From the NCBI GenBank assembly GCA_944322885.1, contig CALUQH010000015.1, forward strand, positions 1 to 45,579: a stretch of DNA of 45,579 bases. The letters are read 5' to 3'. Positions 24,714-34,169 of the stretch are shown piece after piece. The stretch's first letter is position 1. The number at the start of each line of letters is the position of its first letter. The notes under the pieces are model-generated. The model searched no databases. It saw nothing but the letters and a program-made list of their open reading frames with translations, and was not told the origin of the DNA. This stretch comes from Candidatus Gastranaerophilales bacterium. Its GTDB lineage: Bacteria; Cyanobacteriota; Vampirovibrionia; Gastranaerophilales; Gastranaerophilaceae. Position numbers and translations under genes: made by a program.

Positions 24714-25817
24714 TCACAAAATATATCCATTTTCTATTTTGTAAATCTTTACGTCTTTTAAAAACTCTTCTTCAAAAAGAACAGTATCAACAGAGGTTAT
24801 AATTGTCTGGGTGTTCTCATTTATTGATTTTAAAAGATAATTCTGCCTTATATCATCAAGTTCCGCAAGCACATCATCTAATAATAATACAGGTTCATCT
24901 CCGTTCTTTTCCGTTATTATATCAAGTTCAGACAGTTTGAGAGCCAGTACAACGGTTCTTTGCTGTCCTTGCGATGCAAATTTTGTTGCTTCATTGCCGT
25001 TTATATAAAAAATTATGTCATCTCTGTGCGGACCAACACAAGACTGCCCTCTGCGCATTTCCTCAAGCTTTCTTGCTTCAAGCGAATTTTTGAATGCAGA
25101 GGCAATTTCTTCAAGTTCATATTCATTATCAAGAAATGAACAATCGTACTTCATTTCAAGAGTTTCCGTTTCACTTATAATTCTATGCTTTTCACGTGCC
25201 ACACGCTCAATCTCTTTGAGGAATTTTTTCCGCAGATAAATTATATTACTTCCGGCAATCACCAGTTGTTCATTATACACATCAAGCAATGTTTCATTTG
25301 GGTTACCGGTTTTCAGATAATCTTTCAACAAATTATTTTTTTGTATACGAATTTTATCATACTTTGAAAGTCTGTCATCATAAGCAGGATAAATTTGAGA
25401 AATTGCCCTATCCAGCCAATCCCGCCTGTCAGAAGGGTTACCCCGGAGTAAAAGCAAATCAGCAGTTGAAAAAAGAACTGTTTTTAATACAGTTTTAAAA
25501 TTTTTCGGAGTTGTCTTTACCTTATTAACTCTTAATTCTCTTTTCTTTTCCCGCGAATAAGAATAATCAAGTTCAATATCCGTATTTGATTTAACAATAT
25601 TTGCATTAATTTCTGCGGATTCAGATTCAAAATTAATCAATTCAATATTATTTGAGGTTCTTGGGCTTTTTAAAGTCGAAAGCAGATAAATACTTTCAAG
25701 AATATTAGTTTTTCCCTGAGCATTTTTTCCGATAATAAGAATTTTGCCTGAATCAAATAATAGCTCTAAATCCTTACAGTTACGGTAATTTGTAAGCCTT
25801 AAATCCCTCAATCTCAT
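24714..25817 (-). CDS. recF: DNA replication and repair protein RecF
   Basis: The product has 367 residues, full length. RecF is an SMC-like ATPase that acts with RecO and RecR at gapped DNA. Walker A is GKNAQGKTN (30-38), the signature region holds SQGQQRTVVLALKLSEL and Walker B reads LLLDDVLAELD (near 325). The start is the ATG at 25817 (MRLRDLRL); a TTG 18 bp upstream adds six residues with no value. TATAAT ends 6 nt before the ATG. recF often sits beside dnaA/dnaN; here it is alone. Confidence 0.93.
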   Translation of the reverse strand: MRLRDLRLTNYRNCKDLELLFDSGKILIIGKNAQGKTNILESIYLLSTLKSPRTSNNIELINFESESAEINANIVKSNTDIELDYSYSREKKRELRVNKVKTTPKNFKTVLKTVLFSTADLLLLRGNPSDRRDWLDRAISQIYPAYDDRLSKYDKIRIQKNNLLKDYLKTGNPNETLLDVYNEQLVIAGSNIIYLRKKFLKEIERVAREKHRIISETETLEMKYDCSFLDNEYELEEIASAFKNSLEARKLEEMRRGQSCVGPHRDDIIFYINGNEATKFASQGQQRTVVLALKLSELDIITEKNGDEPVLLLDDVLAELDDIRQNYLLKSINENTQTIITSVDTVLFEEEFLKDVKIYKIENGYIL

Positions 25818-25823
25818 AAAAAA

Positions 25824-25829
25824 ATTATA
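25824..25829 (-). promoter_or_regulatory. -10 box of recF, leaderless-type
   Basis: TATAAT on the minus strand ends 6 nt (all T) before the recF ATG, with no ribosome site between. Confidence 0.5.
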
Positions 25830-25919
25830 CCTCAAATATATGATTTCTTAATTTTTTATAGACTATTGTAAAAATTTTTTATATAATAAATCTATTAAAT
25901 TGTAAAATAAGGAAGTACT

Positions 25920-26174
25920 ATGTTACCGATTATCTCAGAAGAGAATGCAGCAGAGGCTTTTAGTGAAATATTTAAAGATATGCCGTCCTGGCGTAAAAAA
26001 ATGATTCACTACATCAAAGACGAAAATCCGGAAATAAATACCGCTATAATAGAGGCTTCAAATAAAACGGATTTAGATCCCAAGGCTGTTGCACTGGGTG
26101 CTTATATGACATATACTTTGATAGAATTGGCTATGAGAGAAAATGACGCGTTAATGAACTTTCAGGAAGGGTAA
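25920..26174 (+). CDS. Small protein upstream of pilT (84 aa)
   Basis: The product has 84 residues, helical and acidic (SEENAAEAFSEIFKDMPSW; AVALGAYMTYTLIELAMREN), with no TM segment and no known motif. AAGGAA is the ribosome site. It ends 5 bp before the pilT start, so both are on one transcript and probably coupled; an accessory role in pilus retraction is inference. Divergent from recF. Confidence 0.7.
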   Translation: MLPIISEENAAEAFSEIFKDMPSWRKKMIHYIKDENPEINTAIIEASNKTDLDPKAVALGAYMTYTLIELAMRENDALMNFQEG

Positions 26175-26179
26175 AATAG

Positions 26180-27250
26180 ATGTTAATAGAAGAACTTTTA
26201 GAAAAACTTGTTGCTGATGGTGGTTCCGACTTACATATTTCAAGCGGTTTGCCTCCGGTTGCACGTATCGACGGTAATCTGACCAGATATGATTATCCAG
26301 CATTAAGTCCGGATGATGTAGAAACATTATTGTTCCCTATGCTTTCAAATGAACAAAGAAGAACGCTTGAACAAACATGGGAACTCGACTTTTCATACGG
26401 TATTGAAGGGCTAAGCCGTTTCAGGGTTAACTTTTACAAAGATAAAGGTAACTATGCTGCTGCGTTCAGAACAATTACATCTATTGTTCCTTCATTTGAC
26501 AAATTAGGTTTGCCGGAAGTTGTCAGAAAAATGTCTGATAAACCGCGCGGACTTATTCTTGTAACAGGGCCTACAGGTTCAGGTAAATCTACAACGCTTG
26601 CGGCAATGATAGATTATATAAATACAAACAGAGCCGAACACATTTTAACAATTGAAGACCCTATAGAATTTGTTCATACATCTAAACAAAGTATTATTCA
26701 CCAGCGTGAGTTAGGTATGGACACAAGATCATTTGCAAATGCTTTGAAATCCGCTCTCCGTGAAGACCCTGATATCATTCTGGTAGGTGAGATGCGTGAC
26801 CATGAAACAATTGCGTTAGCTCTAACAGCAGCTGAAACAGGTCACTTGGTATTCGGAACATTGCACACGTCATCAGCAGCTCAAACCATTGACCGTATCA
26901 TTGACGTATTTCCCGAAGGTCAGCAGCAACAAATCCGTGTACAGCTTGCTAACTCACTTGTTGCGGTATTTTCTCAAACCCTGCTGCAAAAAGTACAACC
27001 GGACGGAACTAAAAAAGGCCGTGTAATGGCTCAGGAAATCATGCTTGTAACTCCGGCTATTGCAAACCTTATCAGAGAATCAAAAGCTGCCCAGATTTAT
27101 TCTACAATTCAGATGAATCAGGGGATGGGCATGCAGACTCTTGAAATGGCTCTTGCAGGTCTGTATAGACAGGGGCTTATCACAATTGAAGACGCTCTTC
27201 AAAGATCTTCCCGCCCTGATGAATTAAAAAGACAGCTCGGTGCAGGTTAA
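26180..27250 (+). CDS. pilT: Type IV pilus retraction ATPase
   Basis: The product has 356 residues. PilT is the hexameric cytosolic motor that depolymerises type IV pili for twitching motility and DNA uptake. Walker A GPTGSGKST is near residue 130, the Asp box EDPIEF near 160, Walker B region DPDIILVGEMRD near 195, the His box GHLVFGTLHTSSA near 230, and the PilT-typical AIANLIRESKAAQIYS near 295. Together with four prepilins in the window it indicates a functional pilus system. Confidence 0.95.
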   Translation: MLIEELLEKLVADGGSDLHISSGLPPVARIDGNLTRYDYPALSPDDVETLLFPMLSNEQRRTLEQTWELDFSYGIEGLSRFRVNFYKDKGNYAAAFRTITSIVPSFDKLGLPEVVRKMSDKPRGLILVTGPTGSGKSTTLAAMIDYINTNRAEHILTIEDPIEFVHTSKQSIIHQRELGMDTRSFANALKSALREDPDIILVGEMRDHETIALALTAAETGHLVFGTLHTSSAAQTIDRIIDVFPEGQQQQIRVQLANSLVAVFSQTLLQKVQPDGTKKGRVMAQEIMLVTPAIANLIRESKAAQIYSTIQMNQGMGMQTLEMALAGLYRQGLITIEDALQRSSRPDELKRQLGAG

Positions 27251-27264
27251 TAATAAAATTTCAG

Positions 27265-27295
27265 AAAAAGACCGGATATTACATCCGGTCTTTTT
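27265..27295 (+). terminator. Terminator after pilT
   Basis: AAAGACCGGAT, a short loop, ATCCGGTCTTT with T-run, 14 bp after the pilT stop. Confidence 0.9.
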
Positions 27296-27359
27296 ATATT
27301 TGGTTTTGTTTGTGCTAAAATTTTAATATAAAAGTGTATAAATTAAGAGGAACTATAAA

Positions 27360-28892
27360 ATGGCACAACAAACACATGAACCAAGTTCAACTAAAGAACA
27401 AATCAGACAAACAAGAATACAAAAACTTGCAGATTTAGCTGACAAAGGTGTTAATCCTTACCCCTATTCATTTGACAAAGATGCCGATGCAGCTTACCTG
27501 CAGGATAAATATAAAGATCTTGAAGCAGGAGTTGAAACAGAAGATAAGTATTCCGTTGCAGGGCGTGTTATGGCTATCCGTAATACGGGAATGTTTATTG
27601 ATTTGATGGATTCGTCAGGAAAAATACAGATTTTTTCCCATAAAGAAAATCTGTCAGAAGATCAAATGAAAATTTTAAAACTTATAGACATCGGTGATAT
27701 CGTAGGGTTTACAGGTACTATAAGAAGAACCCCAAGAGGAGAACTTTCTATTAAATCAACATCTTTAAAACTCCTGTCAAAATCACTTCTTCCCTTGCCG
27801 AATAAACAAATCAGCAAAGAGAAAATGGAAGAATTAACACACTACCACGGATTAACCGATGTTGAGCTAAAATATCGTCAGAGATATGTTGATTTAATTG
27901 TAAATGAGGACAGCAGAGATACATTCCGCAAAAGAAGCCTTATTATCCAAAAAATCAGAGAATATCTGGCAAAGCAGGGGTATCTTGAAGTTGAAACTCC
28001 AATTTTGCAAACAATGGCATCAGGTGCAAACGCCAGACCTTTTACAACTCACCATAACGCTCTGGAAATGGATTTGACATTAAGAATCGCTCTTGAATTA
28101 TATCTGAAACGATTAATTGTCGGAGGAATCTCAGAACGTGTTTATGAAATCGGAAAATGTTTCAGAAATGAAGGTATAGACACACGCCACAACCCTGAAT
28201 TTACAATGATAGAATTATATCAGGCTTATGCCGACTATAATGATATGATGACTTTGACAGAAAATATGGTAGCTTATGTTGCTCAAGAAGTTCTGGGAAC
28301 ATTAAAAATTCAATATGGTGAAAATGAAATTGATCTGACTCCGCCCTGGGACAGAAAGACAATGCTTGGCTCCATCAAAGAAGCAACAGGTGTTGATTTT
28401 ATGGAAATTTATACGCCAAAACAGGCTATTGAAACAGCAAGAAGTCTGAATGTTCAGGTTGAAGATACAATGAACTGGGGACAGGTTGTAGAAGCTGTAT
28501 TTGAAGCAAAAATAGAGCCGACCTTAATTCAGCCCTGCCACATTATAGACTACCCGAGAGAAATCTCTCCTCTTGCTAAAGTTCACAGAGATAATGACAG
28601 ACTGACAGAACGTTTCGAAACAAGAGTTAACGGATGGGAAATTGCAAATGCTTTCTCAGAACTAACAGATCCTATTGATCAGAGAATGAGATTTGAAGCG
28701 CAGGCACAGGCAAAAGCAGCCGGAGATGAAGAAGCTATGGAAATTGATGAAGACTTTATCACAGCTCTTGAATACGGTATGCCACCGACAGGCGGAATGG
28801 GAATGGGTATAGACAGACTTGTAATGCTTCTTACAAACTCACCATCAATCAGAGATGTAATCGCATTCCCTACAATGAGAACAAAAGACTAA
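27360..28892 (+). CDS. lysS: Lysyl-tRNA synthetase, class II
   Basis: The product has 510 residues. LysS charges tRNA-Lys. The N-terminal OB-fold anticodon-binding domain spans about 55-170 (VAGRVMAIRNTGMFIDLMD). Class II motif 1 lies near YRQRYVDLIVN, motif 2 is VYEIGKCFRNEGIDTRHNPEFT, and motif 3 is GMPPTGGMGMGIDRLVMLL. AGAGGA precedes the ATG. Monocistronic between two hairpin terminators. Confidence 0.96.
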   Translation: MAQQTHEPSSTKEQIRQTRIQKLADLADKGVNPYPYSFDKDADAAYLQDKYKDLEAGVETEDKYSVAGRVMAIRNTGMFIDLMDSSGKIQIFSHKENLSEDQMKILKLIDIGDIVGFTGTIRRTPRGELSIKSTSLKLLSKSLLPLPNKQISKEKMEELTHYHGLTDVELKYRQRYVDLIVNEDSRDTFRKRSLIIQKIREYLAKQGYLEVETPILQTMASGANARPFTTHHNALEMDLTLRIALELYLKRLIVGGISERVYEIGKCFRNEGIDTRHNPEFTMIELYQAYADYNDMMTLTENMVAYVAQEVLGTLKIQYGENEIDLTPPWDRKTMLGSIKEATGVDFMEIYTPKQAIETARSLNVQVEDTMNWGQVVEAVFEAKIEPTLIQPCHIIDYPREISPLAKVHRDNDRLTERFETRVNGWEIANAFSELTDPIDQRMRFEAQAQAKAAGDEEAMEIDEDFITALEYGMPPTGGMGMGIDRLVMLLTNSPSIRDVIAFPTMRTKD

Positions 28893-28912
28893 TAAGTTTA
28901 AATATAAAAAAG

Positions 28913-28940
28913 AAAAGACCGGCCCCCACCGGTCTTTTTT
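28913..28940 (+). terminator. Terminator after lysS
   Basis: AAAAGACCGG, six-base loop, CCGGTCTTTT and a T-run, 20 bp after the lysS stop. Confidence 0.9.
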
Positions 28941-28975
28941 ATGAAAGATGAAAGGAGCTGAAATTATTATTAAAA

Positions 28976-29650
28976 TTAGTAATAAGTTATTTTCCAACCG
29001 TCATTTATAACCCTTGCAGCACAGGTTAAACCTGATGCGGCTTTATTACAGTTATAAGTGTTATCATATCCCGCCGCAACTATGTCCTTACCGTCAAGGA
29101 CAAATGCAAATATATCACGTCCAAGCTGATTAGGCATAGCATTTCCGTTAACATCAGCGATAAATACAACTGAATCCCGTTCGACATCAACACCAAACTC
29201 CGAACTTATTATGTCCCTCGGGTAAACATTTATTAAAACATTCATTCCATCAACCAGAGTAAACATGTACTGGTACATTTGAGCTCTTTGTAAATATACT
29301 TTTCCGCTTAAAAATTTTGTCGGATACTGCCAGCATCCCGTTGAATTTGAACATTCTCTTACAACTTTAAAATACGGTTTAAAATATGAAAAGGCCAACG
29401 CGGATGAATCCTGTGAATATTGATCCAAACCCCAATATTTAGGTGCAGATCTGTCCAGAATAACAAACATAGTTACCTGACTGATTGAAGTATAAAATTT
29501 CTTTAATGCTGCAATATTTTTAGTATCATTAAATTTTGCCATCAATCCGAAGATTGTTAAAGATGCTATAACTCCTATTATAGCAATTGTAAATAAGGCT
29601 TCTGACAGGGTAAGTCCCGAGTGTTTTTTGGAAATTCTTTCATAATTCAT
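28976..29650 (-). CDS. Prepilin/pseudopilin-like protein
   Basis: The product has 224 residues. The prepilin leader is MNYERISKKHSG^LTLSEALFTI, with Glu5 in the mature protein and a hydrophobic helix to about residue 35. C-terminal part: FIADVNGNAMPNQLGRDIFAF and the closing CAARVINDGWKITYY, both common to these pilin-like proteins. It differs strongly from the tandem pilins, so it is probably a minor pilin or pseudopilin. I chose ATG at 29650 because GAGG is 7 nt upstream; GTG at 29656 is less likely. Confidence 0.82.
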   Translation of the reverse strand: MNYERISKKHSGLTLSEALFTIAIIGVIASLTIFGLMAKFNDTKNIAALKKFYTSISQVTMFVILDRSAPKYWGLDQYSQDSSALAFSYFKPYFKVVRECSNSTGCWQYPTKFLSGKVYLQRAQMYQYMFTLVDGMNVLINVYPRDIISSEFGVDVERDSVVFIADVNGNAMPNQLGRDIFAFVLDGKDIVAAGYDNTYNCNKAASGLTCAARVINDGWKITYY

Positions 29651-29884
29651 AAGCACGCCTCATATCTTTTTGATAAAAGACTTTTAAACAATACATATAT
29701 ATTAGTTATATACCCGAAATGAAAAGAATTGTAACAATTGTATAAAGAAAGATTAAGAATTGAGAATTATACCGAAATTCAAGAACCTTTCAATCAGAAA
29801 CTCAAATGAAATATCATTATCTATGTATAACAACATTATAAACTATAAATAGACTTTTTAAAACTTTTATAATACATTACATCT

Positions 29885-31009
29885 ATGCTTGAATATTACT
29901 CCAGTATTTTAAAAAATTTAAAACAAAACTCACATTTCAGATATATAAAAAATTTTGGCGGAAAAGACGAAAAATATATTTACATTAACGATAAAAAACT
30001 AATTAATTTGTCATCAAACAATTATTTAGGATTTGCAGACAATAAACAAATTACTGAAGATTTTTTAGAATTTGCCGGAGATAATTATTCTTTCGGAAGT
30101 GCATCGGCAAGACTCTTAACAGGAACTTTGCCCGTTTATAAAGAGCTTGAAACAGTGATTTCAAATTTATTCAATAAAGACGGTTGTTTACTTTTTAACA
30201 GCGGTTATCATGCAAATGTCGGGATAAACAGCTGTATTGCGGGACGTGGAGACGTTATTTTTTCGGACAAACTTAATCATGCCAGTATTATTGACGGGAT
30301 GAGACTTTCCGAAAGCAAATTCTTCAGGTATCCTCATAACGATATGCAAGCACTTGAAAAACTTTTATTTCGGGAGCGGAAAAACTTCAATAATGCAGTA
30401 ATTGTGTCAGAAAGCGTCTTTTCAATGGATGGAGATATTGCAGATATAAAAAAACTTGTTGAATTGAAAGAAAAATACAACTGCATGCTTATATTAGATG
30501 AAGCACATGCTTTTGGAGTTTTTGGGCAAAACGGACTGGGTGTTTCAGAATCTTTGGGGCTTATTGACAAAATAGATTTAATAATAGGAACATTTGGCAA
30601 GGCCATAGGCTCCATGGGTGCATTTGCCACCGGCAATAATATACTGATTGACTATCTTACCAACAAAGCCCGTTCATTTATTTTTTCAACAGCTCTGCCT
30701 CCGATAAATATTGCTTTTTCAAAATGGATTATAGAAAACAAACTTCCGCATACTTTTACAAAAAGACAAAAAATGCTTGAACTAGGTCAAAAAGCGGGAA
30801 GCCAGAGTCATATTATTCCGCTGATAATAGGCGGGAACAAAGAAACCTCAGATATGTGCGAAATTCTTTATAATAACGGTTACTTTACACTCCCGATACG
30901 ACCGCCGACCGTTCCTGAAGGGACATCAAGAATAAGAATTTCTTTAACAACGGATATTAATGAAAAGGAACTTTTTGATGCAATATCACTGGTTAAACAA
31001 AAAAAATAA
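29885..31009 (+). CDS. bioF: 8-amino-7-oxononanoate synthase
   Basis: The product has 374 residues and is a fold-type I PLP enzyme that condenses pimeloyl-ACP with alanine. Typical features: LSSNNYLGFADN (about 39-50), LLFNSGYHANVG, ILDEAHAFGVFG and the PLP Lys K239 in GTFGKAIGS. Its context with bioG and bioC makes AONS the right choice over 2-amino-3-ketobutyrate CoA ligase. The bioG start lies inside its 3' end, so translation is coupled. TATAAT lies 11 nt before the ATG. Confidence 0.93.
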   Translation: MLEYYSSILKNLKQNSHFRYIKNFGGKDEKYIYINDKKLINLSSNNYLGFADNKQITEDFLEFAGDNYSFGSASARLLTGTLPVYKELETVISNLFNKDGCLLFNSGYHANVGINSCIAGRGDVIFSDKLNHASIIDGMRLSESKFFRYPHNDMQALEKLLFRERKNFNNAVIVSESVFSMDGDIADIKKLVELKEKYNCMLILDEAHAFGVFGQNGLGVSESLGLIDKIDLIIGTFGKAIGSMGAFATGNNILIDYLTNKARSFIFSTALPPINIAFSKWIIENKLPHTFTKRQKMLELGQKAGSQSHIIPLIIGGNKETSDMCEILYNNGYFTLPIRPPTVPEGTSRIRISLTTDINEKELFDAISLVKQKK

Positions 31010-31634
31010 CAAAAAACTGATAATATTCTTCGCAGGCTGGAGTTTTGACAGCTGTCCGTTTGAATTTCTTGAATACGAAGATTATGATGTATTAATGTTT
31101 TTTGATTACAACAATTCCGACCTTGCAGAAATCCCCGAATATGAAAACTACAGCCTAATAAGCTGGTCTATGGGAGTTTTTATCGCATACATGCTTAAAG
31201 ACAGTCTACCTAAATTTTCAAAAAAAACAGCAATAAACGGAACCCCTTTTCCTGTTGACGACAAAAATGGAATTCCTATAAAGCCCTTTTTACTTACACT
31301 GCGCCATGCAGAACAAGGTCTGAAAGAAAAATTTTACCGTAATATTTTTGATAAAGAAAAAGACTTTGAACGTTATATGAAAACCCCAGTAAAACGCCCG
31401 ATAAGAAACAGGGTAGAGGAATTAAACAATTTATACAGGCTTATTCAAAACACGCATATTAATTATACAAATTTTTATGATAAAGCATTGATAAGCAAAT
31501 ATGATATTATAATACCCGCTAAAAACCAAGTAAATTTCTGGGAAAATAACACTGACAATATTATTATGCTTGAAAGCGGACATTTCCCGTTTTATAATTT
31601 CAGAAGCTGGGAAGATATTTTGAAATGCCGATAA
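30978..31634 (+). CDS. bioG: Pimeloyl-ACP methyl ester esterase BioG
   Basis: The product has 218 residues and is an alpha/beta hydrolase of the BioG (DUF452) family. The nucleophile is S64 in SWSMGVF. FFAGWSFDS near the N-terminus is the typical oxyanion region, and ESGHFPFYNF near the C-terminus holds the catalytic His. BioG removes the methyl from pimeloyl-ACP methyl ester made with BioC, so the pathway is the methyl-shield type. The ATG at 30978 has AAGGA upstream; a further in-frame ATG at 30960 is less well placed. It overlaps bioF by 32 bp and bioC by 10 bp. Confidence 0.9.
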   Translation: MQYHWLNKKNNKKLIIFFAGWSFDSCPFEFLEYEDYDVLMFFDYNNSDLAEIPEYENYSLISWSMGVFIAYMLKDSLPKFSKKTAINGTPFPVDDKNGIPIKPFLLTLRHAEQGLKEKFYRNIFDKEKDFERYMKTPVKRPIRNRVEELNNLYRLIQNTHINYTNFYDKALISKYDIIIPAKNQVNFWENNTDNIIMLESGHFPFYNFRSWEDILKCR

Positions 31635-32365
31635 ACCCTAAAATTATAAAAAATCAATTTGAAAAAAGTATGGAAAAGTACAACGACAATGCTGTAGTTC
31701 AAAAAATTACCGCAGAAAAACTTGTCCAAAATCTTATTAAAATCAGAAACGATTTCGACAATGTTCTGGAACTGGGCAGCGGTACGGGGTTACTGACAAA
31801 TGAACTGACTAAACATATCAACTATAAGAAATATTATGCAAACGATTTAATTGAAAAATCAAAGACTTACTTATCCGAAATAATACCTGAATTTACATTT
31901 ATCTGCGGCAATGCTCAAAAAATTACTCCCTTGCAAAAAATGGATTTAATTGCCTCAAATGCAATGTTTCAATGGTTCTCCAACCTTGAAAAACTTCACA
32001 CACATCTTTTAAATATTCTGCAAAAAGACGGAATTCTCGCTTTTTCTACGTTTTCCCCAGACAACTACCGGGAGATTAAAGAATTATGCGGGCTTTCTCT
32101 GGAGTACCGGACACTTAAGGAGCTAAAGGATATATTTTCAACAGGTTTTGAAATTCTGTATACAGAAGAATTTGAACACACAATAGAATTTTCAAATCCG
32201 CTGAAACTTCTTGCCCACATGAAAAACACTGGTGTAAACTCTCTAACAATGAAACACTGGACTTTTAAAGAAGTTAAAGAATTTTGCGAAAAATACCAAA
32301 AAACATATCCGCATCTGCCATTGACCTATGCCCCAATTATTCTAATATGCAGAAAAGCCGGTTAA
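31625..32365 (+). CDS. bioC: Malonyl-ACP O-methyltransferase BioC
   Basis: The product has 246 residues. It is a class I SAM methyltransferase with motif I VLELGSGTGLL (E49-G55), motif II YANDLIEKS and IASNAMFQWFSN, the signature of BioC proteins. It methylates malonyl-ACP to start pimelate synthesis on the fatty acid machinery. It overlaps bioG by 10 bp and ends the bioF-bioG-bioC cluster. bioA, bioD and bioB are not in the window. Confidence 0.92.
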   Translation: MPINPKIIKNQFEKSMEKYNDNAVVQKITAEKLVQNLIKIRNDFDNVLELGSGTGLLTNELTKHINYKKYYANDLIEKSKTYLSEIIPEFTFICGNAQKITPLQKMDLIASNAMFQWFSNLEKLHTHLLNILQKDGILAFSTFSPDNYREIKELCGLSLEYRTLKELKDIFSTGFEILYTEEFEHTIEFSNPLKLLAHMKNTGVNSLTMKHWTFKEVKEFCEKYQKTYPHLPLTYAPIILICRKAG

Positions 32366-32507
32366 ATTCGATTATAATTATATTTGCATTTAAATTAAAA
32401 TAAACATAAATAAACCTTTTTATGTATTCTACTTTGTAAAAAAAAAACATATAATGTTTACATAATTCCATGTTTATTATTACATGTGGGTATAAGGAAC
32501 GGTAACA

Positions 32508-33152
32508 TTGCTAAATAATTTCGAAAGTTTTGATAATTCTGAAACATCCGCAAGAAAATCAGCCCTGATTCAGGAAAGAATCGGACTTGTTTCTACGCAC
32601 ATGTATAAACAATTTTTGGACTATCAGCATGCCAACATCAACACGAATGAAATTTTTATCAGAATGATTGATAACCTGCAAATTGTTGTTGATACACTAA
32701 AGGAAGCATTCTCATCAAGAAACGTAACAACCCAAAATATTTACGTTGATACAGATCCCCAAAAATCTGTTGTTATTGTCAATATTTTGTGGCACAAAAT
32801 GAGCTTTACAACCCGCTGCAATTACCAGCCTCAGGCTCTGTACAGAGAAGACGGACAACATCTTTTCTCTAGCCGCATTATGGCAATTAAGGGAAATTAT
32901 TATGAGATTATGAAAGGAGTTATGGATCACGATGAAGAAATGGGCAAACTCCTTGATAACGAAGTTGCTTCTCTTTTCATTCCACCTGAATCTACCCAAA
33001 ATTCAATAATGAAAATAAGGCATTTGCCAAACCGCGAATTTTACCTTAACCAGGTTGATGCCCCGAGAGAATTTGTGTTGAAAGTTGTTGAAACAATATG
33101 CGGCGGCGGTTTCTACCACGAAGAAGGCTCAAGAAAAAGCTTTAATATTTAA
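32508..33152 (+). CDS. Unknown protein with TTG start
   Basis: The product has 214 residues, family unknown. Translation starts at TTG, with AAGGA 8 nt upstream; no ATG fits better. The sequence is soluble with a probable alpha/beta core (VVDTLKEAFSSRNV, VVIVNILWHKMSF, YYEIMKGVMDHDEEMG) and a Gly-rich end (ETICGGGFYHEEGS). It is not a membrane protein. It is convergent with the 85-aa gene (4 bp gap). Confidence 0.6.
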   Translation: MLNNFESFDNSETSARKSALIQERIGLVSTHMYKQFLDYQHANINTNEIFIRMIDNLQIVVDTLKEAFSSRNVTTQNIYVDTDPQKSVVIVNILWHKMSFTTRCNYQPQALYREDGQHLFSSRIMAIKGNYYEIMKGVMDHDEEMGKLLDNEVASLFIPPESTQNSIMKIRHLPNREFYLNQVDAPREFVLKVVETICGGGFYHEEGSRKSFNI

Positions 33153-33155
33153 GAA

Positions 33156-33413
33156 TTAACCTTCATCAATTGATATTTTAGAAGAAACCTCTGCAACAAT
33201 CCTCTGGACATCAGCCCCGCCGATTGCAACCTCTAATATTAACGGGCTGTGGATTAATACTGTTTCCGCGTAATCCATTGTGTCAACATTTATTACATTA
33301 AACTCAATGAAGTCTTCGCCTGCATATATAAGTTTTCCGTATTCACCACCTGTTGCCCATTTGATGAACATATATTGATTTTCGTATTCCTTAAGCTTTT
33401 CGACTAATCTCAT
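33156..33413 (-). CDS. Small protein, possible Sm-like beta fold (85 aa)
   Basis: The product has 85 residues. The pattern after the first helix, FIKWATGGEYGKLIYAGEDF followed by alternating strands and a final LILEVAIGG, resembles a short five-stranded Sm/SH3-like barrel, but no conserved Sm motif is certain. No clear ribosome site. Function is unknown; RNA or membrane contact is possible. Confidence 0.5.
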   Translation of the reverse strand: MRLVEKLKEYENQYMFIKWATGGEYGKLIYAGEDFIEFNVINVDTMDYAETVLIHSPLILEVAIGGADVQRIVAEVSSKISIDEG

Positions 33414-33484
33414 CCTACATCCCCGTAAATGTATTTCACATATATATTTTAGTCATTTATTTTAAGAAGTCAAGATTGTCAAAA

Positions 33485-33595
33485 AAACATAAAAAAAGAA
33501 GCTGCACACTTTCGTACAGCTTTTGAACAATAATCTTGGGAGGAGATTTGGGGATAGTTGTACATGCATGATAATGCAAGCATGCTTTTTTTGTT
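33485..33595 (+). other. Hairpins ahead of aroQ, possible short RNA
   Basis: The 257-base gap 33414-33670 contains AAGCTG...CAGCTT (about 33498-33521) and GCATG...CATGC followed by seven T (about 33565-33590), a terminator-like end. No promoter of good quality is seen for a short RNA, so this may only be terminator debris. Confidence 0.3.
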
Positions 33596-33670
33596 ACACA
33601 TGTAATTAAAAAGTTAATAAAAATTTACAATTCCTTGATTTTATACTATAATAGTGTTTGGAGAAAAAGC

Positions 33671-34123
33671 ATGAAAATACTTGTTATAAACGGCGTAAAT
33701 ATGAATATGCTTGGATTACGTGAACCCGAAAAGTACGGCTCCATGACATTAAAAGATTTAGAAAAAGAATTATACGCACTATCGTTTGAACTCGGAATAG
33801 AATTAGAAACATTCCAGAGTAATTTTGAAGGCGAAATTGTTGAAAAAATTCATTCTGCCAATAATGGTATTGACGGAATTATAATAAATGCTGGAGCTTA
33901 TACTCACACAAGTGTCGCAATACGCGATGCTATAGCATCTGTAAATATTCCGACGGTTGAAGTCCATATGACCAATATTTACAAAAGAGAAGAATTCAGA
34001 CACCATTCATACCTTGCCCCCGTGTGCATAGGGCAGATATCAGGATTTGGAGAAAACAGTTATAAATTGGGGCTGAAAGCGGTTGTCGATTATTTATCAA
34101 ACGACAACAAAAATGGATTTTAA
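33671..34123 (+). CDS. aroQ: 3-dehydroquinate dehydratase, type II
   Basis: The product has 150 residues. It is the third enzyme of the shikimate pathway (trans-dehydration). Visible marks: [18 protein letters not shown] at the start (catalytic Tyr in KYG), [38 protein letters not shown] with the catalytic His, and [19 protein letters not shown] and GGAG give promoter and ribosome site for the ATG at 33671; a TTG 36 bp upstream is not used. Ends 46 bp from a convergent gene. Confidence 0.94.
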   Translation: MKILVINGVNMNMLGLREPEKYGSMTLKDLEKELYALSFELGIELETFQSNFEGEIVEKIHSANNGIDGIIINAGAYTHTSVAIRDAIASVNIPTVEVHMTNIYKREEFRHHSYLAPVCIGQISGFGENSYKLGLKAVVDYLSNDNKNGF

Positions 34124-34169
34124 AATTTAAGTTTTACTGCTCTTTTTGAGCAGGCTTTGTTAAAGTCCG

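Noticed and set aside
24593-24802. Reading frame across the GC-richer patch
   Set aside because: It runs over a hairpin and into the antisense of recF, with no ribosome site.
33635-33670. TTG start for aroQ
   Set aside because: It overlaps the promoter -10 box; ATG 33671 has GGAG upstream and matches the family N-terminus.
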